NCBI GenBank assembly: GCA_019694805.1
Contig: JAIBBG010000002.1
Location: forward strand, 124,001 to 188,000
Length of the DNA: 64,000 nucleotides
Direction: 5' to 3'
Source: Flavobacteriales bacterium
Lineage (GTDB): Bacteria > Bacteroidota > Bacteroidia > Flavobacteriales_D > Sanyastnellaceae
Positions 17,251-26,008 of the stretch are shown piece by piece. The translations under genes and the position numbers were made by a program. Every line of letters starts with the position of its first letter. Position 1 is the first letter of the stretch. Under the pieces are notes generated by a model. It ran no database searches. It had not been told where the DNA came from and saw only the letters and a list, made by a program, of their open reading frames with translations.

Positions 17251-18066
17251 TTAATACTGTTCTTTTTCGTTGGGAAAATCTCTGCTCTTAACGTCAGCGA
17301 TATACTGTTTCACTGCATTGGTGATTTGTTCTCCCGCATTCATATATCTTCTCAGGAATCGTGGTGAGAAATCCTGGGTATACCCAAGCATGTCATTCAC
17401 GACCAATACCTGTCCATCAACATCGCCGCCAGCACCGATTCCAATAGTAGGCACTTCAACAGCTTGTGTAACTTGAGCAGCAAGTTTTGCTGGTATTTTT
17501 TCCAATACGATGGCAAAACACCCGCAATCGTCCAGCAGCTTTGCGTCTTTCAGCAGTCTCGCTGCTTCCTCTTCTTCTTTGGCCCTTACTTGATATGTAC
17601 CGAACTTATAAATGCTCTGGGGTGTTAATCCAAGATGTCCCATCACCGGAATACCTGCAGTAAGAATACGCTGGATACTTTCACGGATTTCTTCTCCACC
17701 TTCCATTTTCACAGCATGTGCACCGCTCTCTTTCATGATGCGAATGGCAGAGTTCAATGCTTCCTTACTGTTACCTTGATATGAACCGAATGGTAAGTCT
17801 ACCACCACAAGACAACGTTTGGCAGCCCGCACAACACCCTGTGCGTGGTATATCATTTGTTCCATGGTGATGGGCAAAGTTGTTTCATGACCTGCCATCA
17901 CATTGCTCGCGCTGTCCCCGACGAGTATCACATCTATGCCGGCACCATCAACCAGATGCGCCATACTGTAATCGTATGAGGTAAGCATGGAAATGGGTTC
18001 ACCTCGATGCTTCATCTCCTGAAGGGTGTTCGTGGTGATGCGTCTGATATCTTTATTTACGGACAT
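17251..18066 (-). CDS. panB: 3-methyl-2-oxobutanoate hydroxymethyltransferase
   Basis: 271 aa, full length. First committed step of pantothenate synthesis: transfers a hydroxymethyl group from methylene-THF to alpha-ketoisovalerate. Conserved blocks: [34 protein letters not shown] (metal-binding Asp), [31 protein letters not shown] and [23 protein letters not shown]. Same strand as, and upstream of, the pseudouridine synthase; divergent from the 18.2-kb cassette with 99 bp between. Confidence 0.97.
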   Translation of the reverse strand: MSVNKDIRRITTNTLQEMKHRGEPISMLTSYDYSMAHLVDGAGIDVILVGDSASNVMAGHETTLPITMEQMIYHAQGVVRAAKRCLVVVDLPFGSYQGNSKEALNSAIRIMKESGAHAVKMEGGEEIRESIQRILTAGIPVMGHLGLTPQSIYKFGTYQVRAKEEEEAARLLKDAKLLDDCGCFAIVLEKIPAKLAAQVTQAVEVPTIGIGAGGDVDGQVLVVNDMLGYTQDFSPRFLRRYMNAGEQITNAVKQYIADVKSRDFPNEKEQY

Positions 18067-18165
18067 GATGCAAAGTTAGGGTGTTCGTAAACCTTTGGTG
18101 AAATTTTCTGTCTAAGGTTACGTTTCGAAAGGAAAAAGGCTACTTTAGACCAATAAACCTGTTGC

Positions 18166-19101
18166 ATGAGGAAAATTCTCCTGATCGCTTTTTCGTTCTT
18201 TCTGATAGCGTCTTGCAAAAAAACCGAGACCGTTACATTTACCAATAACAATATCCCTGAATATACAGGTATACCTACATTGCTGGTTGAGAATTACGTC
18301 AACCGACTCTTCATTGATTTAATAGGAAGAGAACCAACCAATGAAGAAATGGGTAATGAGGTGGCAGCGCTCGAAGCTGGCGGTCTTTCTTCTGCTGCCA
18401 GATCAACACTCGTAGATAAACTGATGACATCCACTGCTCCGATCGATGGGGATACATCGTATGCTCATGCTTATGCCCAAAAGTTTTACGACGATAACAA
18501 AGCGAGACTACTTGATGGCATTGCAGAAAATCAGGTTTACGAAGAGTACTATTTATATTATGCGATATCCACACAGGACAGCCTCGCTGGTAATATGCTC
18601 GCATATGAAATTAACCGCGACTATGCCAATCGATCACGGGATGTACTGAAGAGTAAAGAACAGTTCAGACTAGGTCAGATCAACTGCGCTGAGATGTGCA
18701 GGAGAATGTGCTACAATACCATGTACGACAATCTACACATGGGGTCATTCAATTACATCAATGCAACTTTTGATGATTTATTCTACCGATTCCCTACGGA
18801 TGTTGAAATGGACGAAGCGTATGATGCAGTCGAAGGAGTGCCCAGCAATGGAGAAGGGGATATTTCAGGCTATCTCTTCGGTGAATTATTTTCTACGAAA
18901 AAGGAATACCTCAATGTCTTGATTGATTCTGATGAATTTGCTGAGGGATTGATCAGATGGTCCTATCTATCGCTGCTTTCCAGAGAACCCTCTACAACAG
19001 AAGTGTATAACAAATTGTCCATTTTGAATAATGGCATGAATATCAGAGCCGTTCAAAAATCAATTCTCGTCACAGATGAATACGCCGGATTCAATGAATA
19101 G
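18166..19101 (+). CDS. SCKK lipoprotein with three DUF1549/DUF4214-like repeats (cassette gene 1)
   Basis: 311 aa. Lipobox IASC at Cys17 followed by KKTE. Three similar units can be seen: residues 40-90 (YVNRLFIDLIGREPTNEEM, then STLVDKLMTS), about 198-257 (FDDLFYRFPTDVEMDEAY, then IDSDEF) and about 262-308 (YLSLLSREPSTTEVYNKL, then LVTDEYAGF). The pattern LxxLxxREPT followed by a helix and SDEY-like end resembles DUF1549 of planctomycete cytochrome proteins and DUF4214. A Cys cluster CAEMCRRMC is at 174-182. First gene of a seven-gene run. Function unknown. Confidence 0.85.
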   Translation: MRKILLIAFSFFLIASCKKTETVTFTNNNIPEYTGIPTLLVENYVNRLFIDLIGREPTNEEMGNEVAALEAGGLSSAARSTLVDKLMTSTAPIDGDTSYAHAYAQKFYDDNKARLLDGIAENQVYEEYYLYYAISTQDSLAGNMLAYEINRDYANRSRDVLKSKEQFRLGQINCAEMCRRMCYNTMYDNLHMGSFNYINATFDDLFYRFPTDVEMDEAYDAVEGVPSNGEGDISGYLFGELFSTKKEYLNVLIDSDEFAEGLIRWSYLSLLSREPSTTEVYNKLSILNNGMNIRAVQKSILVTDEYAGFNE

Positions 19102-19654
19102 TGAAAAAAAGAACCTCATCAGTTTGGTGCCAACTTCACCAACCTGTGAAACCAAAAGTGATCAAACTACAATCGCAGCACTTGCTGCTTTGTCTGCCAT
19201 CGCTGTATGTATATCATCTTGTAAAAAGGAGCAGGTTGGTGTATTCGAACTGACCGAAGTTCCCTTGGTGAGTACTGCTGCAGAGAAGGACAAGCTGAAA
19301 ACCAATCAGCAGTTTGTGAGTATCCTTTACACGAATCTATTTCAGTCTGCCATTTCCGGAAGTGATGTCTTTGAATTGGATCAGCTATTTCAATCGGTTG
19401 GCGACAGTGAGGTCGCCAAGGAAGTATTGATCTCTAATTTTTTCAATGAATCAAATGTTCAATTGCCCACTGTAGCGGAAATGAATGCAGATCTTGAGGC
19501 CTTCATTGTAGAAACTTATAAGAGATTTTTCGTTCGACTACCCAATGAAGCGGAAAAAGCATGGGTAAGAAATTTCATACAGTCGAATCCTTATATGACT
19601 CCTGAACTCGTTTATTTCTCATTTGCATTGAGCAACGAATACCAGTTTTATTAA
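19094..19654 (+). CDS. lipoprotein with one DUF1549/DUF4214-like repeat (cassette gene 2)
   Basis: About 186 aa. The ATG at 19094 overlaps the end of gene 1 by 8 bp. A hydrophobic stretch IAALAALSAIAVCISSCKKE ends in a lipobox, but it is preceded by about 22 polar residues, an unusually long n-region. The C-terminus (YKRFFVRLPNEAEKAWV, then FALSNEYQFY) repeats the motif of gene 1. A start nearer the hydrophobic stretch is possible but no ATG is available there. Role unknown; probably a structural partner of gene 1. Confidence 0.8.
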   Translation: MNSEKKNLISLVPTSPTCETKSDQTTIAALAALSAIAVCISSCKKEQVGVFELTEVPLVSTAAEKDKLKTNQQFVSILYTNLFQSAISGSDVFELDQLFQSVGDSEVAKEVLISNFFNESNVQLPTVAEMNADLEAFIVETYKRFFVRLPNEAEKAWVRNFIQSNPYMTPELVYFSFALSNEYQFY

Positions 19655-19679
19655 TCGGCAACTAACACAAGCTTCGAAC

Positions 19680-21023
19680 ATGAATAGAAGAAGTTTTATC
19701 AAGAAAACAGCACTCACCACTGCGGGGGCATTGGCTGCGCCTTACATTCTACCAAGTGGGAGGTTGTTTGCACCTACCGGCAGTCGAAGTGCACAACACG
19801 TCGTTCTTGTCATGTTTGCCGGTGGTGTTCGGCATCAGGAAAGTATCGATCAGTTGTATCTGGAAGGCAGTCAAGTTATCGATCCTTATCCTGGAAACAT
19901 CATGTACAACTTGCTGACTGGTGATGCTCCTACGATGAAAATTGCTTACGGTACAGGCGAAGGAGGAATCAATCCGATACCCATGCTCGACTATTATACC
20001 ACGCATGGATCACTTCAATCGCAAGGCACCTTATTCAGTGAAGTAAGGGCATTTTCATCTGGTCACTTTGGAGGATTGAACTCCATTGTACAGGGTGCTG
20101 ATATCGTTGGGCAAGGTTTGAAACAAAGGCCATTGAATCCTACCATTTTTGAATACCTGCGACGACATGGAGGTTATTCCGCAACGGATGTTTGGTTTGT
20201 AGGCAATGGTATCGATGGTTCAGTGCCTCTCTTGAATTACAGCGCAAATCCAGAATATGGCATCAAGTACGGAGCTAATTTTTTCGCCCCGACAGTGACA
20301 TTTTCAGAGATTGGTCAGGATAAATTTTCAAATGCAAAAATTTACCATCCGGAAAATGAACTTGCACCGATGTATGCACTCAAGGCTTTTCTTGACAACA
20401 CATTTGCACAATACGGCGGAGCATTAGATGCTATCGGTAACACGGAAGAAGAGAAGCAACTCATCAAAACTTTCATGAATGAGATGTATACCAAAGTCGC
20501 AGATGGAACATTTCTTCGTCCTCCTGTATTTGACAATGGTGATGCGATTACAGTGGGATTTGCAGCAGAACTTCTCAAGTATTTCAAACCAGCATTCACT
20601 TGTGTGAATCTGAATAATGTGGACGTTTGTCATAGCAATTTTACAAGCTATGTGAAAGCCCTTCACCGCGCGGATCATTCAGTAGCGTTTCTATGGGATA
20701 TCATTCAAAATGATCCTGAATTGGCCGGAAATACGGATATCATTTTGATTCCGGAATGTGGCAGAAACGCTCAACCGAATTCAATTCTGGATGCCAACCA
20801 ATGGGCTGCATATGATCACAGTGATGAAAACTCATTGCGAATCTGGTCATTGATGGCAGGACCATCATTCCCACAAAATACAGTGGTGGGTAGTGAAGGA
20901 AATCAGATTGGAAAAGTGTCCGATGCCATGTTAACCGCGGCACGCATACTTGGTGTGAAAGATGAAGTCCTCGGAGCTGGTTATATTGAAGGTGGAACTT
21001 ATTCATTCATCGATTTGCTTTGA
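19680..21023 (+). CDS. Tat-exported DUF1501-like protein (cassette gene 3)
   Basis: 447 aa. N-terminus MNRRSFIKKTALTTAGAL is a twin-arginine signal. The mature start QHVVLVMFAGGVRHQESI and the C-terminal block IILIPECGRNAQPNS, then AAYDHSDENS and IWSLMAGP, follow the DUF1501 / alkaline-phosphatase-superfamily layout (corresponding to TEFGRT.N and DH in family members). DUF1501 proteins are usually encoded beside DUF1549/DUF1553 or DUF1800 genes; their activity is not established. It sits 25 bp after gene 2 and 2 bp before gene 4. Substrate and partners unknown. Confidence 0.85.
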   Translation: MNRRSFIKKTALTTAGALAAPYILPSGRLFAPTGSRSAQHVVLVMFAGGVRHQESIDQLYLEGSQVIDPYPGNIMYNLLTGDAPTMKIAYGTGEGGINPIPMLDYYTTHGSLQSQGTLFSEVRAFSSGHFGGLNSIVQGADIVGQGLKQRPLNPTIFEYLRRHGGYSATDVWFVGNGIDGSVPLLNYSANPEYGIKYGANFFAPTVTFSEIGQDKFSNAKIYHPENELAPMYALKAFLDNTFAQYGGALDAIGNTEEEKQLIKTFMNEMYTKVADGTFLRPPVFDNGDAITVGFAAELLKYFKPAFTCVNLNNVDVCHSNFTSYVKALHRADHSVAFLWDIIQNDPELAGNTDIILIPECGRNAQPNSILDANQWAAYDHSDENSLRIWSLMAGPSFPQNTVVGSEGNQIGKVSDAMLTAARILGVKDEVLGAGYIEGGTYSFIDLL

Positions 21024-21025
21024 AC

Positions 21026-22015
21026 ATGCATATGAAGAATCCTCATCTTGCAAAGACATTTTGGTTGGTCATGACATGGCTGTTATTGTTGGCCATACCA
21101 TCCTGTAAAAAAAACGAAGTAACCAATCCATATGCATCTGTCACTCCTGGTATTGAAAATGAAAATCCTGATATGCAGGAGTTGCCGGAAGGTTCATTTG
21201 CATGGCTGCACGCCAAAGTCTTTAGGCCAACTTGTGCGAATAGTGGATGTCATGACGGTACGTTTGAACCTGAGTTTCGAAGTATTGGCAGTGCGTACAA
21301 TTCAATAGTGAATCATCCATGCATTTCGAATACTCCTGATTATGCTTTTACACATCGGGTTGTGCCGGGTAATGCAGATTCATCGTTTATGTTGTTGCGC
21401 ATGATTGTGGATGTAGAGAATACTTCGGGCATTATGCCTGCAGCCGTTGATCCCGACTCCGATTGGCCGGAGCACAAAGATGATTACATCGAAAAAATCA
21501 GAGAATGGATCAACGATGGAGCCAAGGATATGTATGGGAATCCTGCACCATCCGCAGAAGCCAATATGCCTCCTATGGTTTATGGAATGGTGGTTTTTCC
21601 CCATAACAATACCACTGACCCGTTTCCAAGAGAAGAAAATTCTCCTTATGGAGTTGGTTCCATCGAAGTTCCGGCGCAACTGGTTGATATATGGATTCTT
21701 CCTTATGATGACAATGCCTATCCTACCGGGTTTGAAGCCATCACACTTCAGGCTTCAGAAAGTAGTTTGGACTTCACTGATGCCATTCAAACCGTATTCT
21801 CACAAGATGGCCCTGTGAATGCTGTCCCTTTTGGTGAAGGAGCAACTTCACCGTTTTACTACAAGGCTACCCTTGATTTGAGTACTTACTCAACAGGCGA
21901 TTTGATTTATCTCAGAACCCTCATTGATGATGGTGTCCAATCTGGATTTACAGAAATTCCGAATAGCGAATCGATGCCGCTTTGGTTTCTCATTTTTTCA
22001 TTGAAAGTAATATGA
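21026..22015 (+). CDS. SCKK lipoprotein with CX4CH cytochrome-like motif (cassette gene 4)
   Basis: About 329 aa. Lipobox AIPSC at Cys27. Residues 60-170 match the PSCyt1/cytochrome-like pattern: KVFRPTCANSGCHDG (Cys70, Cys75, His76, a CX4CH spacing rather than CXXCH), a VVPGNADSSFMLLRM segment, GIMPAA as possible Met ligand, and IREWINDGA. The C-terminal half is beta-rich with no recognised family. ATG 21026 is used; a TTG six bases earlier overlaps the preceding stop. Could bind haem c, or could be a degenerate fold that no longer does. Confidence 0.83.
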   Translation: MHMKNPHLAKTFWLVMTWLLLLAIPSCKKNEVTNPYASVTPGIENENPDMQELPEGSFAWLHAKVFRPTCANSGCHDGTFEPEFRSIGSAYNSIVNHPCISNTPDYAFTHRVVPGNADSSFMLLRMIVDVENTSGIMPAAVDPDSDWPEHKDDYIEKIREWINDGAKDMYGNPAPSAEANMPPMVYGMVVFPHNNTTDPFPREENSPYGVGSIEVPAQLVDIWILPYDDNAYPTGFEAITLQASESSLDFTDAIQTVFSQDGPVNAVPFGEGATSPFYYKATLDLSTYSTGDLIYLRTLIDDGVQSGFTEIPNSESMPLWFLIFSLKVI

Positions 22016-22461
22016 TGTATCTGAAAAAAATATCATACCTGCTTGTGGCTACCGCGCTTCTTTTTTCTTGCAAAAAGAAAGATGAAGATCCTACGGCGCC
22101 TGTTTTGGAATTCAAAGAAATTTCCTCTTCACAAGTTGAACAATTCAACAACACTGTGAGGATCACCATAGGATTCGAAGACCATCAAGGCGATCTCGGT
22201 GAAACAGATCCGGATATTCTGACCCTACGCGTGAAAGATTCACGACTGGCTGACTTTGACTGGTATCATGTACCTCCAATGACACCTGACAATCAGGAAT
22301 TGCACATCAAAGGAACTTATTCTATAGAACTCGATCCTCTTTTTCTCATGGGGAACGGAAGTCAAGAACAAACATCATTTTCAATAGAAATCCGTGATCG
22401 GGCCGGTAATTGGAGCAACACTATCCGAACTCCGAACGTCCTCATTGTGGATTCTCTTTGA
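22012..22461 (+). CDS. small SCKK lipoprotein (cassette gene 5)
   Basis: About 149 aa. Its ATGA start overlaps the stop of gene 4. Signal ends LLFSC followed by KKKDEDP; the basic-acidic run after the Cys resembles surface lipoprotein export signals described in Bacteroidota. The rest is a single beta-sandwich-like domain (EFKEISSSQVEQFNNTVRIT, then SFSIEIRDRAGNWSN) resembling an Ig-like fold. No named family recognised. Position between the cytochrome-like lipoprotein and the adhesin suggests a surface adaptor. Confidence 0.82.
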   Translation: MMYLKKISYLLVATALLFSCKKKDEDPTAPVLEFKEISSSQVEQFNNTVRITIGFEDHQGDLGETDPDILTLRVKDSRLADFDWYHVPPMTPDNQELHIKGTYSIELDPLFLMGNGSQEQTSFSIEIRDRAGNWSNTIRTPNVLIVDSL

Positions 22462-22484
22462 GTTTTATTAGCTTGCACCTTGAA

Positions 22485-25400
22485 ATGTCACATTCTAAAT
22501 CGCTGAAAATGATTCCGGCAAGGCTTGATGTCAGGGCTCTCCTGTTGATTTTTATCTCCATTGTATTGGTTTCGGTGTCCCGCGCGCAGGATCTTCCTGA
22601 ATTCAATATGTCCAACACAACCATTGGTGAATGTCAGGGTATACTCTATGACAGCGGCGGACCAAATCTGCCATATGGCACCAATGAAAATATCACCACC
22701 GTAATCAATCCGGGTGGTGTCATCACCATCACTTTCAGTGGCGAATTTGCATTCGAACTGAATTTGGATTTTTTGAGTGTATATGATGGCCCTGATGCCA
22801 GTGGTACATTACTTGGAACTTTTACCGGTCAGACTTTGCCACCAGTGCTTGTGGCAAACAGCGGCTCCGTCACTTTCGTAACAACTTCGGACACGAATGT
22901 TTCTGGCGCCGGGTTTACTGCACAATGGACAAGTCAACAACCTATCCCGCTGCCACCAGATATCTCAGTGAACACGATTCCCGTTTGTAATGCGTCTCAA
23001 TTGAATGTCAATCTTTCTGAAGCCATACCATGTGCATGGCTCACTGATGCTGTTTTTTCCGTGGTTGCCAATGGTGAAAACATTCCTGTGACCAATGTGC
23101 AACAAAATTGTGCCGGTGGCCAAACAAGTCTCGTTACACTCACATTGGCACAACCATTTACTTACAATTGCATTTTTGGTGTAGAACTCGATATCAATAT
23201 TCCTGACAACTGCGGCATGATTTATCCATACACAGTTTCTACAGCATTCACTTTTCAGAATTGTGGGGTAAGTGCGAACATCGTTTCGTCATCCAATTCT
23301 ATTTGTCCGGGTAATTGTGCACAGATTACTGCGGAGGTAGATGGCTGTTTCACTTACACCTATGCATGGAATAATGGATTACCAGCAACTGCAGGTCCTC
23401 ACAGCGTTTGTCCAACCACAGCAACAACATATTCGGTGACCATTACCGAAACAGAAACTGGTAACAGTGTTGTAAAAACATTTACACTTGGAATTGAAAA
23501 CATCGACATCATCACTCCTGCACAAACCATTTGTCAGTCGGCAGACGACCTTATTCTCGATGCAAGTGGAAATGGCGAATGGTTAGGTGATGGAGTAATT
23601 CCTGGTACTCATTTATTTGATCCGGATCTCGCTGGTGGTGGTTTGACGTACGTTTACTTTCAAACTACGGGCTGCACCGATAGTGTTGCGATTACCGTGA
23701 CACCTATTGAAACACAATTTGTGACAGCAGCATGTCCCGGTTCTGCTCCATTTCAATTACAAGCTACTCCCGCTGGTGGTACATGGGATGGACCCAATAC
23801 AACCATCACGGGCATGTTCGATCCTGTAGCTGCTGGAAGTTATGATGTGAACTATTCCGTGAATGGCTGCACCGATGTGCTTACAGTGAATGTGGATGAT
23901 ATCGGAGGCCCGTTTCAACTTGATAGTGTATGTCAGTCGCAATGGTTTGATACCATTTCATTTTCTCCTTACGGTGGTGTATGGACAGGCACGGGAATAA
24001 CGAGTGGCAGTCAGGGAATATTTGCCCCTCAACAAATGTCTCCCGGCGATCATCAGTTCACTTATACCATCAATGGCTGCTCACAGGATTTCGATATCTA
24101 TGTGAAACAAATCAACATCGACAGTTATCACACGGCATGTCCAGAGCAAGCACCAGTGGTCTTGGACAATACTCCAATCCCAGCTGGAGGTTTTTGGACG
24201 AGCCCGGATGGCGCAATAACCAACCCAGCCGCGGGCACTTTTGATCCGTCATTCCTTCCTGATGATACTTACACGTATATCCTTTACAACGCGCCAAATG
24301 GTTGTATTGATACCATGTACGTTTGGGTAAAACAAACCGATGTGAATGTTGACGTACTGAATTTTTGTATTGACGACAGTGCGGTTCCGGTCGATGATAA
24401 TCTCGTTGGATTCGCCGTCCCTGAAGGTGGAACATGGTCAGGTCCTGGGATCACAGGAACAGTTGGCACGGGTTATACTTTCAGTCCGGCATCAGCAGGT
24501 TTAGGACAACATGCATTAACCTATACCATCAATACATGTAGTGATGAGGTAAGCGTGAGTGTGTTTCAAAGTAACCTACCGGATAATCAAATGAATTTCT
24601 GCTCAGCAGACGCACCCGTTGTTCTTGTTGCCGGCGTTACACCCGGCGGTACCTGGTCAGGTAATGGAATCATCGATGCGACGACAGGATTGTTTGACCC
24701 ATCACAGGCTGATTTTGGCACAAGTTGGATTCATTGGAGCAACCCTGCAGGTTGTCAGGACAGTCTGCTCGTCAACGTCGAAGAAGCAGTTGAAGCGGCC
24801 ATCACTGGTTTGGATGAAGAGTATTGTTTTGTAGATATGAATGTCACATTCTCAGGCACTCCTGCAGGTGGAATTTTACTCGGTTCTTTGGCAAGTTATA
24901 GTTTCAATCCTTCTGTTTTGGGTGAAGGTAGTTATCAGGTCATTTATCGTTACACGCCTCTTTATTGTCCGCAAACTGCAGATACCATCAATTTTGAAAT
25001 TTATCCAGAATTGGAAATGACATTGACAGCGAATGACGAGCTCATTTGTGATGACCAATCTGTTACTCTTACCGCAAATACAACCGGAGGAAATCCTAAC
25101 AACGGTTACATTTATTCATGGAGCAATGGAGGTTTTCCTATTGCTACCAATAACTCAACACCGGGCGTTCCATCTACGATAAGTGTTACAGTTACTGACA
25201 ATTGTTCGGTGCCGGTGAATGCGAGTATTTTCATTGATGTGGTTCCGCCGATCTTATCCGTTGTGGATACAAGTGATGCCGTGTGCGCTGGTACCCAAGG
25301 TTGGGCCACGGTCGATGTAGCATTGCCAGACGGCAGCTACACCGTAGAATGGAATAACAATATTTTTCAGGATACACTTTTTGCCAATGCGGGTACAGCA

Positions 25401-26006
25401 TGGACTTTGGTGATCACTGATCTTGTGAATGGCTGCGACGTTGAACAACAAGGGGTCATACCTGCCTATCCTTCATTGACAGCTAATTTCAGTATCACAC
25501 CGAACGATCCATGTATTGCTTTTGAAGACATGGGCAATATCGCTTTCATTGATTTGTCACAAAATGGAGTGGCAGGTACCTGGAATTTTGGTGATGGTTC
25601 AACACAATCTTATGTGCCAGGTCAAAACATCAATCACGGCTATGGCAGTCCGGGAAATATCACAGTGACATTGACCATTCAAAACGATGGTGGTTGTACG
25701 TCAGAAACCACGCAGGATCTTTGTATCCTTCCCATGGAACCCATTTTTATCCCCGATATATTTTCACCGAACGGCGACAAGCATAATGATACACTTTTTG
25801 TACGCGGATTCGGGATTACCAAATTGGATTTTCATTTATATGACCGATGGGGTGAAGAAGTATTTTTTACAGACAACGTAGCGAAAGGTTGGGATGGCCA
25901 ATTGCGCGGACAACCGGCATCTTCAGGAAGTTATTTTTATACCATGCGCGCTTATATTGGTAATGAGAGAAAGGAAAAATCAGGTGAAATCGTTTTGGTG
26001 AGATAA
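22485..26006 (+). CDS. giant CUB-domain repeat protein with gliding-motility-type C-terminus (cassette gene 6)
   Basis: About 1173 aa from ATG 22485. Signal peptide ends near SVSRAQ. A CUB domain follows (INPGGVITITFSGEF, FLSVYDGPDASGTLLG, SVTFVTTSDTNVSGAGF). The middle carries at least six tandem units of about 70-75 residues with the pattern GGTWSGPGI, FDP, then YTINGC; a PKD-like domain (GTWNFGDGSTQ) precedes the end. The tail PIFIPDIFSPNGDKHNDTLFV with LYDRWGEEVFF is a type B T9SS / gliding motility-associated C-terminal domain, which in this phylum is exported with a PorP/SprF partner, encoded 2 bp downstream. Likely a surface filament or adhesin. Confidence 0.9.
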   Translation: MSHSKSLKMIPARLDVRALLLIFISIVLVSVSRAQDLPEFNMSNTTIGECQGILYDSGGPNLPYGTNENITTVINPGGVITITFSGEFAFELNLDFLSVYDGPDASGTLLGTFTGQTLPPVLVANSGSVTFVTTSDTNVSGAGFTAQWTSQQPIPLPPDISVNTIPVCNASQLNVNLSEAIPCAWLTDAVFSVVANGENIPVTNVQQNCAGGQTSLVTLTLAQPFTYNCIFGVELDINIPDNCGMIYPYTVSTAFTFQNCGVSANIVSSSNSICPGNCAQITAEVDGCFTYTYAWNNGLPATAGPHSVCPTTATTYSVTITETETGNSVVKTFTLGIENIDIITPAQTICQSADDLILDASGNGEWLGDGVIPGTHLFDPDLAGGGLTYVYFQTTGCTDSVAITVTPIETQFVTAACPGSAPFQLQATPAGGTWDGPNTTITGMFDPVAAGSYDVNYSVNGCTDVLTVNVDDIGGPFQLDSVCQSQWFDTISFSPYGGVWTGTGITSGSQGIFAPQQMSPGDHQFTYTINGCSQDFDIYVKQINIDSYHTACPEQAPVVLDNTPIPAGGFWTSPDGAITNPAAGTFDPSFLPDDTYTYILYNAPNGCIDTMYVWVKQTDVNVDVLNFCIDDSAVPVDDNLVGFAVPEGGTWSGPGITGTVGTGYTFSPASAGLGQHALTYTINTCSDEVSVSVFQSNLPDNQMNFCSADAPVVLVAGVTPGGTWSGNGIIDATTGLFDPSQADFGTSWIHWSNPAGCQDSLLVNVEEAVEAAITGLDEEYCFVDMNVTFSGTPAGGILLGSLASYSFNPSVLGEGSYQVIYRYTPLYCPQTADTINFEIYPELEMTLTANDELICDDQSVTLTANTTGGNPNNGYIYSWSNGGFPIATNNSTPGVPSTISVTVTDNCSVPVNASIFIDVVPPILSVVDTSDAVCAGTQGWATVDVALPDGSYTVEWNNNIFQDTLFANAGTAWTLVITDLVNGCDVEQQGVIPAYPSLTANFSITPNDPCIAFEDMGNIAFIDLSQNGVAGTWNFGDGSTQSYVPGQNINHGYGSPGNITVTLTIQNDGGCTSETTQDLCILPMEPIFIPDIFSPNGDKHNDTLFVRGFGITKLDFHLYDRWGEEVFFTDNVAKGWDGQLRGQPASSGSYFYTMRAYIGNERKEKSGEIVLVR
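23690..24990 (+). repeat. tandem ~72-residue protein repeats within the giant surface protein
   Basis: Successive units share a GG(T/V/F)W(T/S)GxG core, a FDP/FSP/FAP turn, a Gly-rich strand and an NGC(T/S/I)D strand: seen around codons for TPAGGTWDGPN, YGGVWTGTGI, PAGGFWTSPDG, PEGGTWSGPGI, TPGGTWSGNGI and TPAGGILLGSL. Divergent at DNA level, so the repeat is visible only in translation. Confidence 0.75.
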
Positions 26007-26008
26007 TT

